Of a stretch of DNA of 64,000 nucleotides, positions 47,101 to 56,232 are shown one piece after another. The translations under genes were made by a program, and so were the position numbers. Source of the stretch: Nemopilema nomurai. Its lineage: Eukaryota > Cnidaria > Scyphozoa > Rhizostomeae > Rhizostomatidae. Under the pieces are notes generated by a model. It did not search any database. It saw only the letters and a list, made by a program, of their open reading frames with translations, and had not been told where the DNA came from. The stretch spans positions 1 to 64,000 of the forward strand of contig ML133444.1 in assembly GCA_003864495.1 (NCBI GenBank), read 5' to 3'. Numbering within the stretch: the first letter of the stretch is position 1; each line of letters begins with the position of its first letter.

Positions 47101-47395
47101 TGGTGGAAAATGGATTTTATTCATAACATGCTTCCGGTACCTTATGAAACCTATTATATTCCGCTTGGCAGGATAAAATACTGGCCTGATAATAATTAGC
47201 CAACTTGTTTTACAAAGGTAGATGGTGGCATATTGCAAACTGCAGAAGCAAAGGACTTTCATTCAACTTACGCAGGGCAACCTCACAAGCCTTCCTTAGT
47301 TGTGCATGATGAGCTCTCTTCGTTTCTTTCTCTCCTAGAATCTTTTCCAGTGCCCTTTTCAGGAACATGTACTTTGTCTTGATACCACGCTCCAT
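19348..47395 (-). CDS. ARFGEF1/2: Brefeldin A-inhibited Arf guanine exchange factor (BIG1/BIG2)
   Basis: Thirty-five coding exons with GT-AG introns and matching phases give about 1,950 residues (human BIG1 is about 1,850). The start is ATG at 47395 ([19 protein letters not shown]), aligning with the vertebrate N-terminus. The stop is TAG at 19348-19350. The product exchanges GDP for GTP on class I Arf proteins at the trans-Golgi and endosomes and so drives coat recruitment. Domain order is DCB, acidic linker, HUS, Sec7, HDS1-4, as in the family. The Sec7 glutamic finger ([16 protein letters not shown]) and the [13 protein letters not shown] segment are intact; the Tyr and Met there are typical of brefeldin-sensitive Sec7 domains. 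A frame break occurs in exon 32 near 21751-21760. One orthologue representing the single pre-duplication BIG gene is expected in invertebrates, so I cannot assign BIG1 versus BIG2. Exon coordinates are listed in the sub-entries. Confidence 0.95.
19697..19880. repeat. 85-bp tandem repeat, just over two copies
   Basis: The word tcaaaacct recurs at 19697, 19782 and 19867, exactly 85 bp apart. The shared body includes cgattaaacaagttaaacga. It lies in the last intron of the ARFGEF gene. Confidence 0.85.
20844..21132. repeat. 29-bp satellite, about ten copies (intron)
   Basis: Units of the type gcagattaatctaaaagatt + agctagatt are repeated head to tail with a few substitutions (ataaatc / attaatc, agcaag / agctag). 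Each unit contains a small palindrome (agattaatct). It sits in the ARFGEF intron between exons 33 and 34. Confidence 0.9.
21751..21760 (-). other. Frame disruption inside ARFGEF exon 32
   Basis: On the minus strand the sequence aagttgcgag joins MESHK in one frame to [14 protein letters not shown] in another. The family pattern here is roughly SHxFAxxF, so loss of two single bases (or gain of one) explains it. Read without correction, the frame stops seven codons later. Confidence 0.75.
22574..22618. repeat. AT dinucleotide/trinucleotide low-complexity tract
   Basis: This short run of taatatataataa type sequence lies in the intron between ARFGEF exons 31 and 32. Confidence 0.7.
23028..23400. 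repeat. 21-bp satellite, about 17 copies (intron)
   Basis: The unit is close to gacttgatagaccaacccta. Because 21 is a multiple of 3, open frames of about 100 codons occur on both strands (LRLDRPT on plus, FRVGLSS on minus). These are repeat artefacts inside the ARFGEF intron after exon 31, not genes. Confidence 0.88.
24023..24121. repeat. 23-bp tandem repeat, about four copies (intron)
   Basis: The unit is aaaagctagtcaatctgga with small changes before each copy. It lies in ARFGEF intron 29. Confidence 0.85.
24643..25288. repeat. Long polypurine/polypyrimidine tract
   Basis: About 645 bp of plus strand is almost purely A and G (ggaaagaaaag-type words) with very few pyrimidines. Internally it is made of two related halves, since gaaatgaaaaggaagg-like words recur about 300 bp apart. 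Open frames here are Lys/Glu-rich or Phe/Ser-rich artefacts. Such tracts can form triplex (H-DNA) structures; whether this one does is unknown. Confidence 0.9.
25541..25872. mobile_element. Putative MITE with ttataagaac-type termini (intron)
   Basis: The left end reads tacactcttttttataagaa and the right end ggttcttataaaaggac, an imperfect inverted pair. Repeated aagaacaaattaagaa words lie inside both ends, with a gccgaggctc segment also seen at 56995. It has no coding capacity. The boundaries are approximate. Confidence 0.55.
26659..34676 (-). CDS. ARFGEF1/2: ARFGEF exons 17-28 (HDS1-HDS3 region)
   Basis: Exons are 34525-34676, 33753-33881, 32849-33007, 32233-32374, 31905-32030, 31102-31271, 30536-30687, 29873-30033, 28837-28997, 28039-28169, 27251-27389 and 26659-26794. 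Phases match at every junction. Conserved blocks include [86 protein letters not shown] and [19 protein letters not shown]. These helical repeats follow Sec7 and regulate membrane binding and autoinhibition. The exon 20 acceptor at 32374 is preferred because it retains the conserved ILQC segment. Confidence 0.93.
28450..28612. mobile_element. 163-bp MITE with TTA target duplication (intron)
   Basis: The terminal inverted repeats are agcccaatctcaactaggcg and its near complement ending in cctagtggaaattgggct. The similarity continues inward through gaaaattgtcg. TTA occurs directly outside both ends (28447-28449 and 28613-28615). An inner hairpin (gaaaagtagaa / ttctacttttc) lies near 28490. Size, inverted ends and a TTA duplication fit a PIF/Harbinger-type MITE. 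Confidence 0.85.
30040..30128 (+). repeat. Dispersed ~160-bp repeat, degenerate copy
   Basis: The segment aagaaaaagcggaaaatta and the flanking atgtttcgtggtacaaactt and gtttgcatactcta words match the family at 8864, with much divergence. It lies next to ARFGEF exon 24 and overlaps its first bases, so the similarity at the edge may be partly chance. Confidence 0.4.
30819..31050. repeat. Duplicated ~230-bp intronic segment, copy 1
   Basis: This segment runs from tttcagcaaggaggcatt to acgccttgggaaataaat and is about 95% identical by eye to 34133-34363. It has an open frame in this copy but not consistently in the other, so coding is unlikely. Confidence 0.85.
31320..31715. repeat. AT-rich microsatellite, (ATAAT)n core
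   Basis: About 400 bp of A/T-dominated repeats end in a clean pentanucleotide array (ataatataatataat) near 31645-31714. It lies in the intron between ARFGEF exons 21 and 22. Confidence 0.88.
33230..33709 (+). other. Unassigned 159-codon open frame in ARFGEF intron
   Basis: This is the longest open frame opposite to the ARFGEF gene that is not caused by a repeat. The translation is Lys/Asn-rich with no recognisable domain, and its start is internal to the intron between exons 18 and 19. AT-rich composition can produce such frames by chance. I do not call it a gene. Confidence 0.2.
34133..34363. repeat. Duplicated ~230-bp intronic segment, copy 2
   Basis: Same orientation and almost the same sequence as 30819-31050, 3.3 kb away, in a different intron. 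One internal base change breaks the frame seen in copy 1. Confidence 0.85.
34905..35205. repeat. ~170-bp tandem duplication with TGACGTCA core
   Basis: Two diverged copies share ttttggatgaatatgacgtc, then catggaaata-like, ataggcacaaga-like and gtggttggtt words, spaced about 170 bp apart. Each copy carries atgacgtcatcac. It lies in the intron between ARFGEF exons 16 and 17. Confidence 0.7.
35209..38480 (-). CDS. ARFGEF1/2: ARFGEF exons 11-16 (Sec7 catalytic domain)
   Basis: Exons are 38276-38480, 38050-38161, 37392-37426 (only 35 nt), 36711-36881, 36146-36230 and 35209-35374. The domain runs from [20 protein letters not shown] to [11 protein letters not shown]. The catalytic glutamate lies in [11 protein letters not shown] (exon 14) and the Arf-binding loop in [18 protein letters not shown] (exon 15). 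All Sec7 helices expected from the family are represented. The 35-nt exon is needed to restore phase and the conserved TQVGDLLGD segment. Confidence 0.95.
38841..41466 (-). CDS. ARFGEF1/2: ARFGEF exons 7-10 (HUS domain)
   Basis: Exons are 41217-41466, 40500-40734, 39825-39924 and 38841-39092. Landmarks are [38 protein letters not shown], and the HUS-box region [20 protein letters not shown], with the YDCD core conserved across large Arf-GEFs. The HUS domain lies just before Sec7 and supports dimerisation and activation. Intron 7 lies between 40735 and 41216; intron 6 carries the tRNA-like foldback element at 41521. Confidence 0.94.
39170..39395. repeat. Compound tandem repeat in ARFGEF intron 9
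   Basis: Units of about 35-40 bp alternate between gcggaagtgacatcatcaga and gtggaagtgacataatcaga, with tgctttattata spacers, about six times. Confidence 0.85.
41521..41678. mobile_element. tRNA-like foldback element
   Basis: Two 62-63 bp arms (41521-41583 and 41616-41678) are inverted copies differing at about two positions. Their outer ends read agaatcatagagagtgcgg. On the minus strand the centre plus one arm resembles a tRNA: a D-arm/box A (tagctcagcggtagagc) and a T-arm/box B (gtgagttcgagtctcgc, with a 5-bp stem and 7-nt loop). The anticodon arm is one base short and no proper acceptor stem forms, so this is not a functional tRNA. It is probably a tRNA-derived SINE piece or MITE that has formed a palindrome. 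Confidence 0.75.
42101..43434 (-). CDS. ARFGEF1/2: ARFGEF exons 5-6 (acidic, low-complexity linker)
   Basis: Exons are 43107-43434 and 42101-42610. They encode about 280 residues rich in Glu, Ser, Thr and Ala, with little order expected (for example [20 protein letters not shown]). Vertebrate BIG proteins have a similarly unconserved acidic region at this position. Splice sites and phases (0 in, 1 between, 1 out) fit the flanking conserved exons. Open frames on the opposite strand of exon 6 are shadows. Confidence 0.85.
44380..44765 (-). repeat. 139-bp tandem triplication including the ARFGEF exon 4 donor
   Basis: The word gacactga recurs at 44482, 44621 and 44760, exactly 139 bp apart. Each unit contains the end of exon 4 with its gtaact donor and the following intron bases. 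The true exon uses the right-hand copy; the two others are downstream in the intron. A partial fourth trace (gactaatgattgccctaag) lies near 44128. Confidence 0.9.
44733..47395 (-). CDS. ARFGEF1/2: ARFGEF exons 1-4 (DCB domain)
   Basis: Exons are 47272-47395, 46372-46426, 45739-46021 and 44733-44912, giving 214 residues. Conserved landmarks are [40 protein letters not shown] and [18 protein letters not shown]. The DCB domain mediates dimerisation and regulatory contacts. Exon 4 ends at ggg|gtaact; the last part of this exon with its donor is copied twice in the following intron. Intron 3 is otherwise unremarkable. Confidence 0.93.
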
Positions 47396-48065
47396 TTGCA
47401 TCATGCATAAGCGAATCAGTTCCTGTATTTAGGCCTAATCTTGACCAAAAGCTTGTCCAGGCCACCACTCGGTGCTGCCTCTTAATTCACTGGTTATCTG
47501 CGAAGACAGTTGCACAGCTGGGTCATTTCTCCTACTTCTCTGTTATATCCAAAGCAAATGTTCTCTTACAACAGTTTTTTCCCAATTGGCTCCACATGGA
47601 CTTTCTACTTCCACGTATTATGGGCCAACATAGGCACTCAACAACCACTGCTAAGTCTTGGAGAATGGGAAATGGTCCGCTGGTACCCATCATGCCGTTC
47701 GGTACGTAATCAAAGCACAAGTTCTGATAGAAACGGGCATGTAAGATATGTAGGGTCCCTATCAGAACAAGAAAATAATGAGAAAAAGTTCATAATTTGC
47801 ATTCAATCAAAGATCGCATTTTAATATATGACAACTTGTTCGACATTTTGAGTCCACGCTTACCCTGAAAGCTCTACTTACCCTGCGATGTGCCAAATCA
47901 ATCGTCAACCGAGAAATGCAAGCTAACTAATTAGAGATTCAAGATAAAGCCCACTTCTTCTACGATCCAAATGTGCAAAATTGGCATTGATAAGATCGTT
48001 GTATTAGCTGTGTTCTAGGATCATACAGCTTTTACATAAAAGCAACCCTGGATCCAAAATAATGA

Positions 48066-48073
48066 TGACGTCA
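48066..48073. promoter_or_regulatory. CRE palindrome upstream of ARFGEF
   Basis: A perfect TGACGTCA lies about 670 bp upstream of the ARFGEF start codon. A second half-site (ttacgtca) follows ten bases later. CREB/ATF binding is known for this palindrome; function here is inference. Confidence 0.4.
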
Positions 48074-48159
48074 GCATTACGTCATATGTGATGATGCAAG
48101 CATTAATCGACATGCGTTCAAATAACGGGAATCATAGATAAATTCGAAGCTGAACTGCT

Positions 48160-48236
48160 ATTGAGTTTGGGTCTCGCCCGGGTGGTTATTTTTCCGCACT
48201 TTCTATGATTTTTCGTAGAAAGTCCTGTTGCTTATT
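48160..48236. mobile_element. Half copy of the tRNA-like foldback element
   Basis: The segment gggtctcgcccgggtggtta, with ccgcactttctatga after it, matches one arm of the element at 41521. It continues into cctgttgc, as does the flank of that element, so the shared unit extends beyond the palindrome. A short atcatagata near 48131 may be the remnant of the other end. Confidence 0.65.
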
Positions 48237-49985
48237 ACAATTTTATTAAGTTTTAGGGATTAGGGAGCTGGAAGAGGAATTGCACAATCGTGGTTTGAAC
48301 TGCCAAAGATAAGCTTAATAAATAATATTAATGATATAAATTCCACGATTATTTGAATTCTTACACAATGATTGAAGAAATGACCCTCATAAGGTGGCAA
48401 GAGAAAAAGGTTCAGCACGGAAGAAAGATTCAAGCTAAGGGGAAGATAATTTTGATACCGATAATTTCATAATGGCGTTCATTGAGTCATACAGTTAACA
48501 GCAACAACATCAAAAGCTTGCTCGGGATGTCATGCTTGAAACCCATGACTTCTTCATACTGTTTTGAGAGGATGCTGTCTTGTGCTTCTTTGTGTTTTAA
48601 TTGCTTTAATCTAAAGTGTGTTTGTCTGATCATTTCGCTAAGAGCTCGTAAGAAACTTTCAAAGGGTCTAAGCATGCACAAAGAATAACATTAGCCGGTT
48701 TCCCGTATAGAAAGATATATAGCTTTAATGGAAGTCGGCGTAAAAGAATGTTGAACAAGTTCTTTTTTCAATGAAGGGATTGGTTTCATTGATTAAGCAA
48801 TACAATATTCTTCCACCTCTGGCTTGACCATGTTGGGACACTTTCGAATGTAATTGTGACGTACCTTCTTTCATCTGACGTCACATTTGAAACCAGGTTC
48901 TATAAAACTTCAGACTGCATCTAGTTTCAATCAGAGCAGTCTCAGTGCACTACCGACAGACATTGACAGAAAGGACAGGATTTCAATGCTGTACAGCAAA
49001 CAAATATCCGCAGTTATAGTACATCAACGAAACTTTACCAAGGAAAAAGCACCTTCAGGTCAGTCTTCGTGATATACTGATCGCTTTAGCTAACTATACT
49101 GATAATAATGTTTTTTACACAATTTCAGAAAGCAATCTGATTTCAATGCTGTTGCTTATTTTCACTCTATCTTTTTCAATACCACATCTATCAATTTGAT
49201 GCCTTAAAATCTAGCCCCTAAGTTTCCACAAGATTCCAAATTCACCTTACCAAAAAAAGGACTTCTCATAATTTCAAATTTGCAAAAGGATGAAACAACC
49301 GCTTTTTAAGTCATGTATGAATCCTTGACATTTGACAGATTACTTATACCAACCTGCAAATGTAGATTACTGCTCTCCATCTGTCATACAATCTCAATGC
49401 CCGAAGGCAGAGCTGTAAAAATTTGTGGTGTGTAGAACTCAACTAAATTGCTTCTCCTAGTCGATCATCAAGCTACTGATATGGTGCTTTCCAAAACATC
49501 ATACACTACATCGTCCACTATATAAATGTTTCCATTGCAGCTTTAAGTCAATCATAAATTTGGGAGCCATGAGAGATGCTGATTTATTGCCTACTGATTA
49601 ATTGCGTCAGTGTTGACCCCTGAAATAGATGCTGCTACTAAGACTTTGTTGTTCAAACTATAGTCAAGCAGCTTTGGCTAATTAGCTCGATGTCCCGGTC
49701 AAAAACTGTTTCTTTTAATCAAAAAATAGATAAATATAAAATTAAATCTTTACTCAAAGGGTTCTTTGCCAGGATTATAGACCCGTTCCAAAAATAAAAA
49801 GTTCTTCAAGCCAGATGTGTACGGAAATCTGATTGCATCATTGATTTAAGATAAGCACCTCAGACAAGTGATTCAAAGGGTAACATGCATGAAAATGTTT
49901 CATAATACTACGTTGCGTTGTCAAAAGGCAAGGCATTACATTTTCCCATTTATGTGTTTTGCTAGGCAATCACATGCACAGAGAA

Positions 49986-52900
49986 CTAAAAGTACTTCGA
50001 AGCTTTCCTACCCAATAACTTATAAATGTATTCATGATAAACATGTTTTTTGTACGGAGGCCAAGTGGCGCCTTTATCAGTGTCATATTCCTCGCGGATC
50101 ACAGGTTCATCTGCCACGGGGCTATCTTGATCGTCACTCTCATAAGCAGCACTGCCATGATCCAACGTCTCCCCCGTGTCATTGCCTTTGACCATCTCGT
50201 ATGCATAGTAATAATCTGTATATGTCACAGCAACATGTCCAGGGAGTTTGCTAGAGTCTATGAATTCCTTTTGGCTGTGATGACATTTAAATTTCGTCAT
50301 TTTGCGATTGAAATTTGCAAATCTTGCATTGAGACATGCCTTGCTATGCTGCTGCCATGTATACCAGAGCTTGTCTAGGAATGTATGATGAAGGAAAAAC
50401 TCCGGGGCAACACTTGCATACTGCGAACACATGTGTCCACCTGAAACAAAAGATCAATACATACAAATGCTAATGCAGACAAAACTGGACATTGGAAGCT
50501 ATTAGCCAGACCTCCAACAACTAGAGGTTTGGAGGCACCACCGATCTCCAACTCTTTTTCAAAATGTACTTTTTGAAATTTATTGCAAGTCATTCTATAT
50601 CAATTACTTGCATCTTTCATAAATCAAAATTTTCTTCTGCCTCGATTTATTGGTCTGATCGGAGGACCTGACCAAGTGAAAAGAAATATGACGGCAGATT
50701 GGAACGAAGTGGCCAATAACTATACCTCCAGTGCCACTCTCCATTCAAAGTTTAAATAGAAAAGCCACCACTGCGATTAAATATTTCAAACTGGAGGTTG
50801 AGCTTCGAGCACAAAGCTAGCCAAAGGCATCAACTTGCTTACGTCATTGCTTTCTAGACACATGTAATATGAAATATTAAACTGCAAGATATCATTAATG
50901 AAATATTAATTTCTCGCTTCCAAACGTCTTGTCTGTGAATAAAAGATTAGGTAATGTCTCTAACAGCATCCTAGGTAAAGGACATCGGTTTTTCAGATAA
51001 CTACTGGCTTGATTAAAGTATGAAACATGGCTCTTTTATCATGGGGGTCTGTTTACATGGGGCGGGCCTAAATAAGATTGCGTGTTCTAGGAGATTCTGT
51101 GCAAATATATTCTGTTTACATGAACATTGGGCCGTGAGAAACGTCAGTGGGGTTATCGCAATTAAATGGGCTGACGAAAGGAAACCAAGTGAAAATGGAG
51201 TTAGTTTTGGAAATGTATGAAGCTTAATTGGACAAATGTGAGCTAGCCTACCTCTCTTGCGTCTATGAACTTGCGTCTAAAGAATTCGAAAATAAGTTCA
51301 ATTTTGGAGTTAATACTTCTCATTCACAGGCTAACAAAACGTAGCTTAGAGAAAAATTAATTTGACTGCATGAATCTTGTCACTTATTCTCAGAAATAAT
51401 TCTTTGAAAAACAAAAAGCTTGTTGCTGAAATAAAAATTCAAAGTGATAAGTCAAAGGCCATAGTTGAAAGGTCATGGAACAATTTGGGCATCCTACATG
51501 GTAGAAAAAACTGATACCGAAAACTGTACATACCTATTTCATTGTGCATAGAGTTGTGAAGCGAAACCCTCACTACGGTTTCAAACACTGCAAAGGACGC
51601 AGCACGACTACGTAGAATTTTCTTTATCAACGGAACACCAATGGCTTCGTTGAAGCTCCTGCGCAGGCATCCGGCTTTGTCTGGTGTCTTGATTTCGGTG
51701 ATGTTTGTGCTTTCAACGGCGTAGGCAACAGCATTCAGTACCTTGCCTTTGTTGTCGAAATCAGGGGTTTTGAATGAGCCTAGCGAAAAAGTGTTAATTA
51801 TTTTGTCAGATTTGGATCATTTAGCGACGTTTGCATTCTCTGAGTTTCGGACAAAATTTGGTTTTGCTATATCTAGCTATTGTAAAGTTCTGTACCACTA
51901 AGCATTTGTTGAAATAAATTCACAGTAGAAGAGGCGATGGACTCAGAAAGCCCTAACGACAAGTAACTGGTCCATTTACGTAATCCTCTATGTTATTAAA
52001 TAAAACTGTTTGACAGCGGTCTCTTGAATAAAGGTGCATTCGACACGATCTCTTAAACTAGAAACCACTCGATACCCCAAATGCCTCTATCATCGATAGG
52101 GGGGGGGGGGTAAGTTGGAAAAGCACCCCAGACCAAATATGAAGCTCTTACCCTCTTTGAATGGGCCATCTTGAACACAGTACTCTCTGTTTGGGTCGCC
52201 ATTGCCCCCAAGACCATAGTCGTGTGAATTCCAGATGTGAATATTCTTAACCCAAGACACGTCAGACCAAAAGGCCCAGTCCCAATAAGGGATCGTTATT
52301 CTACAGTCCACCTCTCGCAGCAGGTTTTCAAACTTCAACATATACCAGCGATGCCAGGGCAGAAAATAGTTCTTTGTGTGAATACCTGAATAAAGCAATA
52401 TAAGGCTGATTACCCTTGAGGGCATTTCAGATAGTGCTAGTTTTATGAACGGGCCTAAGTTACCATTTAGCAAATATCGAAGGGATAATTGTTGAGCTCC
52501 AGGTATCATGAAACTGAGAAGACTTATTTCCACGAGCATTTATACATTCAGAAAAACCTTGATGCAGCCAAGACACCTTGTCTCCAAAATATGCAAAAGA
52601 TACATGAAACGGCAGTTTATACATGGTCCTATTCATCTATTTATACGAGATGCGTAAATTTCGATCTTTATTAAGCTTATTGATTTACATAACTTACCCT
52701 ATAATTTATAGAACTGATCTTAGATTCATTTGCATAATTACGCAAAGCCGAATGAGTTGGTAGCAAAAGTGAAAGTCGCTTGTATTAACGCCAATCTTCT
52801 ATACTCCTTCCCCTGCGTACTTCAATTCTCATTACCATCCCTTCAAAGGGTTAACTTCAATGTGCTACCAACCTTTGAAAAACAAATCTTTGTGGATTTT

Positions 52901-53106
52901 AACAAAGCTTTCGTGCCTCATTTTGTATCTAGGATCTGCTGCGAGTGTCTTGAAGGCAGAAATGAAACGACGTCTCTCGACTTTGGACATTTCCGTAAAC
53001 TCCTTTCGCACACGAGTACACTTTGTCATTTCACCAGAAGCACAGAGACATTTTCTATTGCATTCATCATAAACAACTCCAGACTTAAAGCATCTGGTAT
53101 AGTATT
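49986..53106 (-). CDS. Tyrosinase-type copper oxidase, core exons
   Basis: Four exons are joined by phase-1 introns: 52873-53106, 52152-52385, 51534-51779 and 49986-50440 (stop TAG). CuA ligands are the His of FVKIHKDLF, GIHTK and LPWHRWY (H-x8-H spacing), followed by the family signature IPYWDW. CuB ligands are LHNSMH and FFLHHTFLDKLW. The first exon also carries a Cys-rich segment (CFKSGVVYDECNRKCLCAS) and TRVRKEFTEMS, common ahead of invertebrate tyrosinases. After CuB comes an acidic tail with KFKCHHSQKEF. Type-3 copper tyrosinases oxidise phenols or catechols, in melanisation, immunity or matrix hardening. All six copper histidines appear present, so activity is plausible. The first exon begins in phase 1 without a start codon, so upstream exons are required. 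Confidence 0.88.
51815..51912 (-). repeat. Dispersed ~160-bp repeat, inverted copy
   Basis: Read on the minus strand it has atgcttagtggtacagaact, acaatagcta and gtccgaaactcagagaatgc, matching the family at 8864 and 14032. It lies in a tyrosinase intron. Confidence 0.65.
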
Positions 53107-53902
53107 CTGAAAGGATAAATCTGAGAATCAAGACATCTGCTTGAATGTTTTGTGAGAATTGTTTTTGGTTTTTCGAGGGAAAGTAGGCTCACTCCCACAT
53201 AAGCTTTGCAAAAAACCTTCAAACATAATCTTTCTTTGGTTAATTCTACATTTTACCCCTAAGACAGCAAAAATAGAAGCACTGACAAAAATAGAAAATT
53301 TGAGCAGGTTCATAAAGAGTTAAATATGATATACTACGAAATGAAATAGAATATAATTATACCCTATAATATCAAGTTTCACAAAAAAGTATAAAGCAAT
53401 GAAACCTTTGTTTTGCTAACGTTTGTTTCGAAATTTTGAAAAGGTGAAAAATCGTTTCACGGAAAAGACACGATTGCGTGCGAATACTCAAATGGCATAA
53501 GTATCAAAGCACAAGTATAATGATATCAAATTCGTCCTTTAGGTGTCACATAAACCTTACTGAAACACCACTACGCTTTAAAGCTACCGATTGCCCAAAG
53601 ACCCAAGAATGGTATACCTAATGTACCATCTTAACGAATGGTGTGTAGCTAAAACCGAGGGGAAAATTAATTCAAATAATCTTGTATGCCTTTTGTGAAA
53701 ATCCTATTGTTTTATCCTATTGTTTTGGTGCAAATCTCTACGCTATTTGCAAGAGTGAATTGCCCCTTGGCAAAAACACATACGCAAACCTCCAATTAAA
53801 GAACTCTTTTCCTTCAGTAATATCTCATTGTACGATTGTGACAATTTTAATGATTATTGAGGCCTTACCCTTTTCAAACGGCAGAGAGCTCAGGTGTGTG
53901 AC

Positions 53903-54109
53903 CGCGCCCCTGACAATTGTATAACCTTTCCTGCTGCTCCCCAGTACACTGGTGACAAGTAAGATACTCCTCTGTGCCAGAACGAGCTGAAGTCGTCGAA
54001 TTGTCTTCAGGCTGAGAGGTTGTGCAGTAATAAGTAGGACATATTTCTTTGCACGTGGTCTTTTGTGCTTCTGGAAAAGCTTCAACACCAACAGTAATGG
54101 GGGTTTCAC
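53903..54109 (-). CDS. Cys-rich exon upstream of tyrosinase core (probable)
   Basis: A 207-nt phase 1-1 exon reads ETPITVGVEAFPEAQKTTCK, then EICPTYYCTTSQPED and YLTCHQCTGEQQERLYNCQG. Cysteine spacing suggests a small disulphide domain; I do not recognise the family. The donor (gcg|gtcaca) is weak, but splicing to 53106 gives an open junction, whereas a nearby alternative donor would create a stop. Context and phase support joining it to the tyrosinase. Confidence 0.55.
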
Positions 54110-55690
54110 CTTAGTCTGATGATATGAATTTGATGCATTTTGCGTTAGCATCTTTGACCTGGAAGGAAAACATTTATTAACATATTTGTCTTTTCATGCC
54201 AGACTTTGATGAAAATGGCAAGAGACAGGCATCAGAATCACATGTTCTGTAACGATTGAATGATTCCGATCAAACCCTGTTGCCAAACATTTTTTGCCAT
54301 ACCCACCCTCGAACCCACCCCCTTACCCCCTACCCCTCATTAAAATGTCTTTCGCAATACCATTAGTATGACAGTTCACCCCGTGTTCTACTCTCGGTTT
54401 CAGTGCTAAACTTTTGTATAAATTTTACAATAGATAAAAAACAAGCAAAACACGAAAATGTTCAGTACAATATCTGCAGTCCTTTTTAGCCGCCTTGCCC
54501 AGGCAAACCCATTAAAGCTCCATTAAGCTAATAAGTCGTCTTCTCACTTGGTCTATAAGAACGGATGTTGGCCTGAAAATGTACTCTGTTTTCTCTTCTG
54601 TCGCTCTTGGACTGTCTCGAATCGCGAAAAGAGAATCGTTGAAGAGAACGTTCCCACATGATAAGGAGGCATTTGGACGAACAAGAGGCCGTAGACGTGC
54701 TACTCAAATAGCCAGCCGTAAAAACACGATGGTTGATTATAATCGCACCTTGATCTTTGCTGAACCCGAAACAAACTAAACAGGGCATTAGCAAGGAAGG
54801 TCATTTATTTTAAGCTCGTTAGATCTCAAGCATTTTTCAGCCACAAAAGGATGCAGAATAAGAGGAATACACTTGTTTAGGCAGAATTGCTGTGCAAAAA
54901 TTCACGCGTAAAAATCTTCTTACGTCCATGACAGTGAATCACAAAGTGTTGTCAATTTCTGTTTGCTATGACTTGCCCAAAAATAGTGTCACCTTAATAT
55001 ATTTAGCCTGACCTGACAGTTTCTCCTTATCAGAAACGCCTCTTGAATTATCAAATGATTGTCAGCATTAGGATCATAAAAAATTTATAACTGATCTTTA
55101 GCTAACAAGAAAATTGTATTCGTTGAAAAGCTTGTGAAATCTTGAAGACAACGATTCATTAAAAATAATTTGACTTAAAATGCCTTTGAATAGGCTTTTA
55201 GTGTATTCAATTTCATAGCGTAATGATCTTAGTATAGTCAACTTATTATAATCAATAATAAAATTCAGTGCCACAGGAACGAGATTCATTTGGGGGCTGT
55301 CAATTGTATCCCTTCTCGTTCAGTACACCATTGCAGAGGAAACATACTACAGTCTGACAATTATTGGGGGGGGGGGGCAGTCCCCCGGTTCTGATGAGCC
55401 TGCAATTTAGTAGTATTTTAAGTAAGGCTTCGACAGCTTTTGGAAACACGTGCACAAAATTTAAAACCAAGCTGAGACGGAGATAAAACGAATTGAACAT
55501 CTGTTAAAATCTGTTAGGTTAAACGTGGCTTCACGCAGTTAAAAGCTGTTAAGTTAGACGTGGGGGGCAGTTTTACTAGACTATGGAAATCTGACGAAAA
55601 ACCAGGCTCTTGTGATTATGCATGGGAATTGTGATTAAAGAAGGCAGCCAATATCTGTGTTTCTTTTTCTCCTCACGGGTTAGAACGATG

Positions 55691-56092
55691 TACACGCTTT
55701 TTTATAAGGAATCCATCTCAAGGCCTACTTCAAAAGTTCCTTATTTGTATGCCTCAAATCAACAGATTTTAGTACCAAAAGTTCCTTAAAAGTTCCTTAA
55801 TTTCGCTGCACATCAATAAGCCCTAACACTTAATAGAGAGAGGGGCGAGACAGCATATGCGGAAACTAGTCAATGAACCACTTGACACACGAATAGCAAA
55901 CAATCTATGCGAGTATTGGCTGCAAATGAATGGAATGACCGGCTTTTCAGTTCATTATGCTTGCAGTTATAAAGAATTTTTAAATCAAAAAGTTCCTTAG
56001 GGATTTCGTTTTTAGTAGTATAAGCTCTTTAAGTATTTTGGCCTTCTACATGTAGGTTCCTTATAAAGTGGTTCTTTATAAAAAAGCGTGTA
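55691..56092. mobile_element. MITE family tacacgctttttta, copy 1 (intron)
   Basis: The ends are tacacgcttttttataagga and its inverse ttataaaaaagcgtgta. The interior holds repeated aaaagttccttaa words and aggggcgagacagcatatg. It is homologous along its length to 63068-63420 but has an extra internal segment of about 36 bp or more. It lies in a presumed intron of the tyrosinase gene. Confidence 0.8.
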
Positions 56093-56177
56093 ATTCGTAT
56101 TTCAGCAGGCCTAGAACCCTGAGGTTGAGATGAAATGTACTCAACATTGAGTTGTCCTACAATGTGAATTAGCTTAC

Positions 56178-56232
56178 CATTAAGGGCGAGAAAAGTTGAA
56201 GCCTCCTTCGCAATCATATCCGATTCGCAATG
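56178..56232 (-). CDS. Possible short exon of vWA-tyrosinase gene
   Basis: A 55-nt open segment (HCESDMIAKEASTFLALN) lies between an acceptor (aatttag) and a good donor (aatg|gtaagc) and ends in phase 1, as the next exon needs. It could be the last helix of the vWA-like domain. The entry phase (0) does not match the end of the exon at 58990 (phase 2), so at least one exon is missing between them. Confidence 0.35.

Larger units (their letters stand above)
47396..49985. other. Intergenic region between ARFGEF and tyrosinase genes
   Basis: ARFGEF reads leftward from 47395, so this stretch holds its promoter and 5' UTR, and the 3' flank of the tyrosinase gene at its right edge. I see a CRE-like site at 48066 and a half copy of the tRNA-like foldback at 48160. 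No tRNA or rRNA gene is present. Confidence 0.55.

Noticed and set aside
54528..54794. Extra exon of the tyrosinase gene (FQANIRSYRPSEK region)
   Set aside because: Open on both strands with no domain, and no pair of splice sites in phase with the Cys-rich exon was found.
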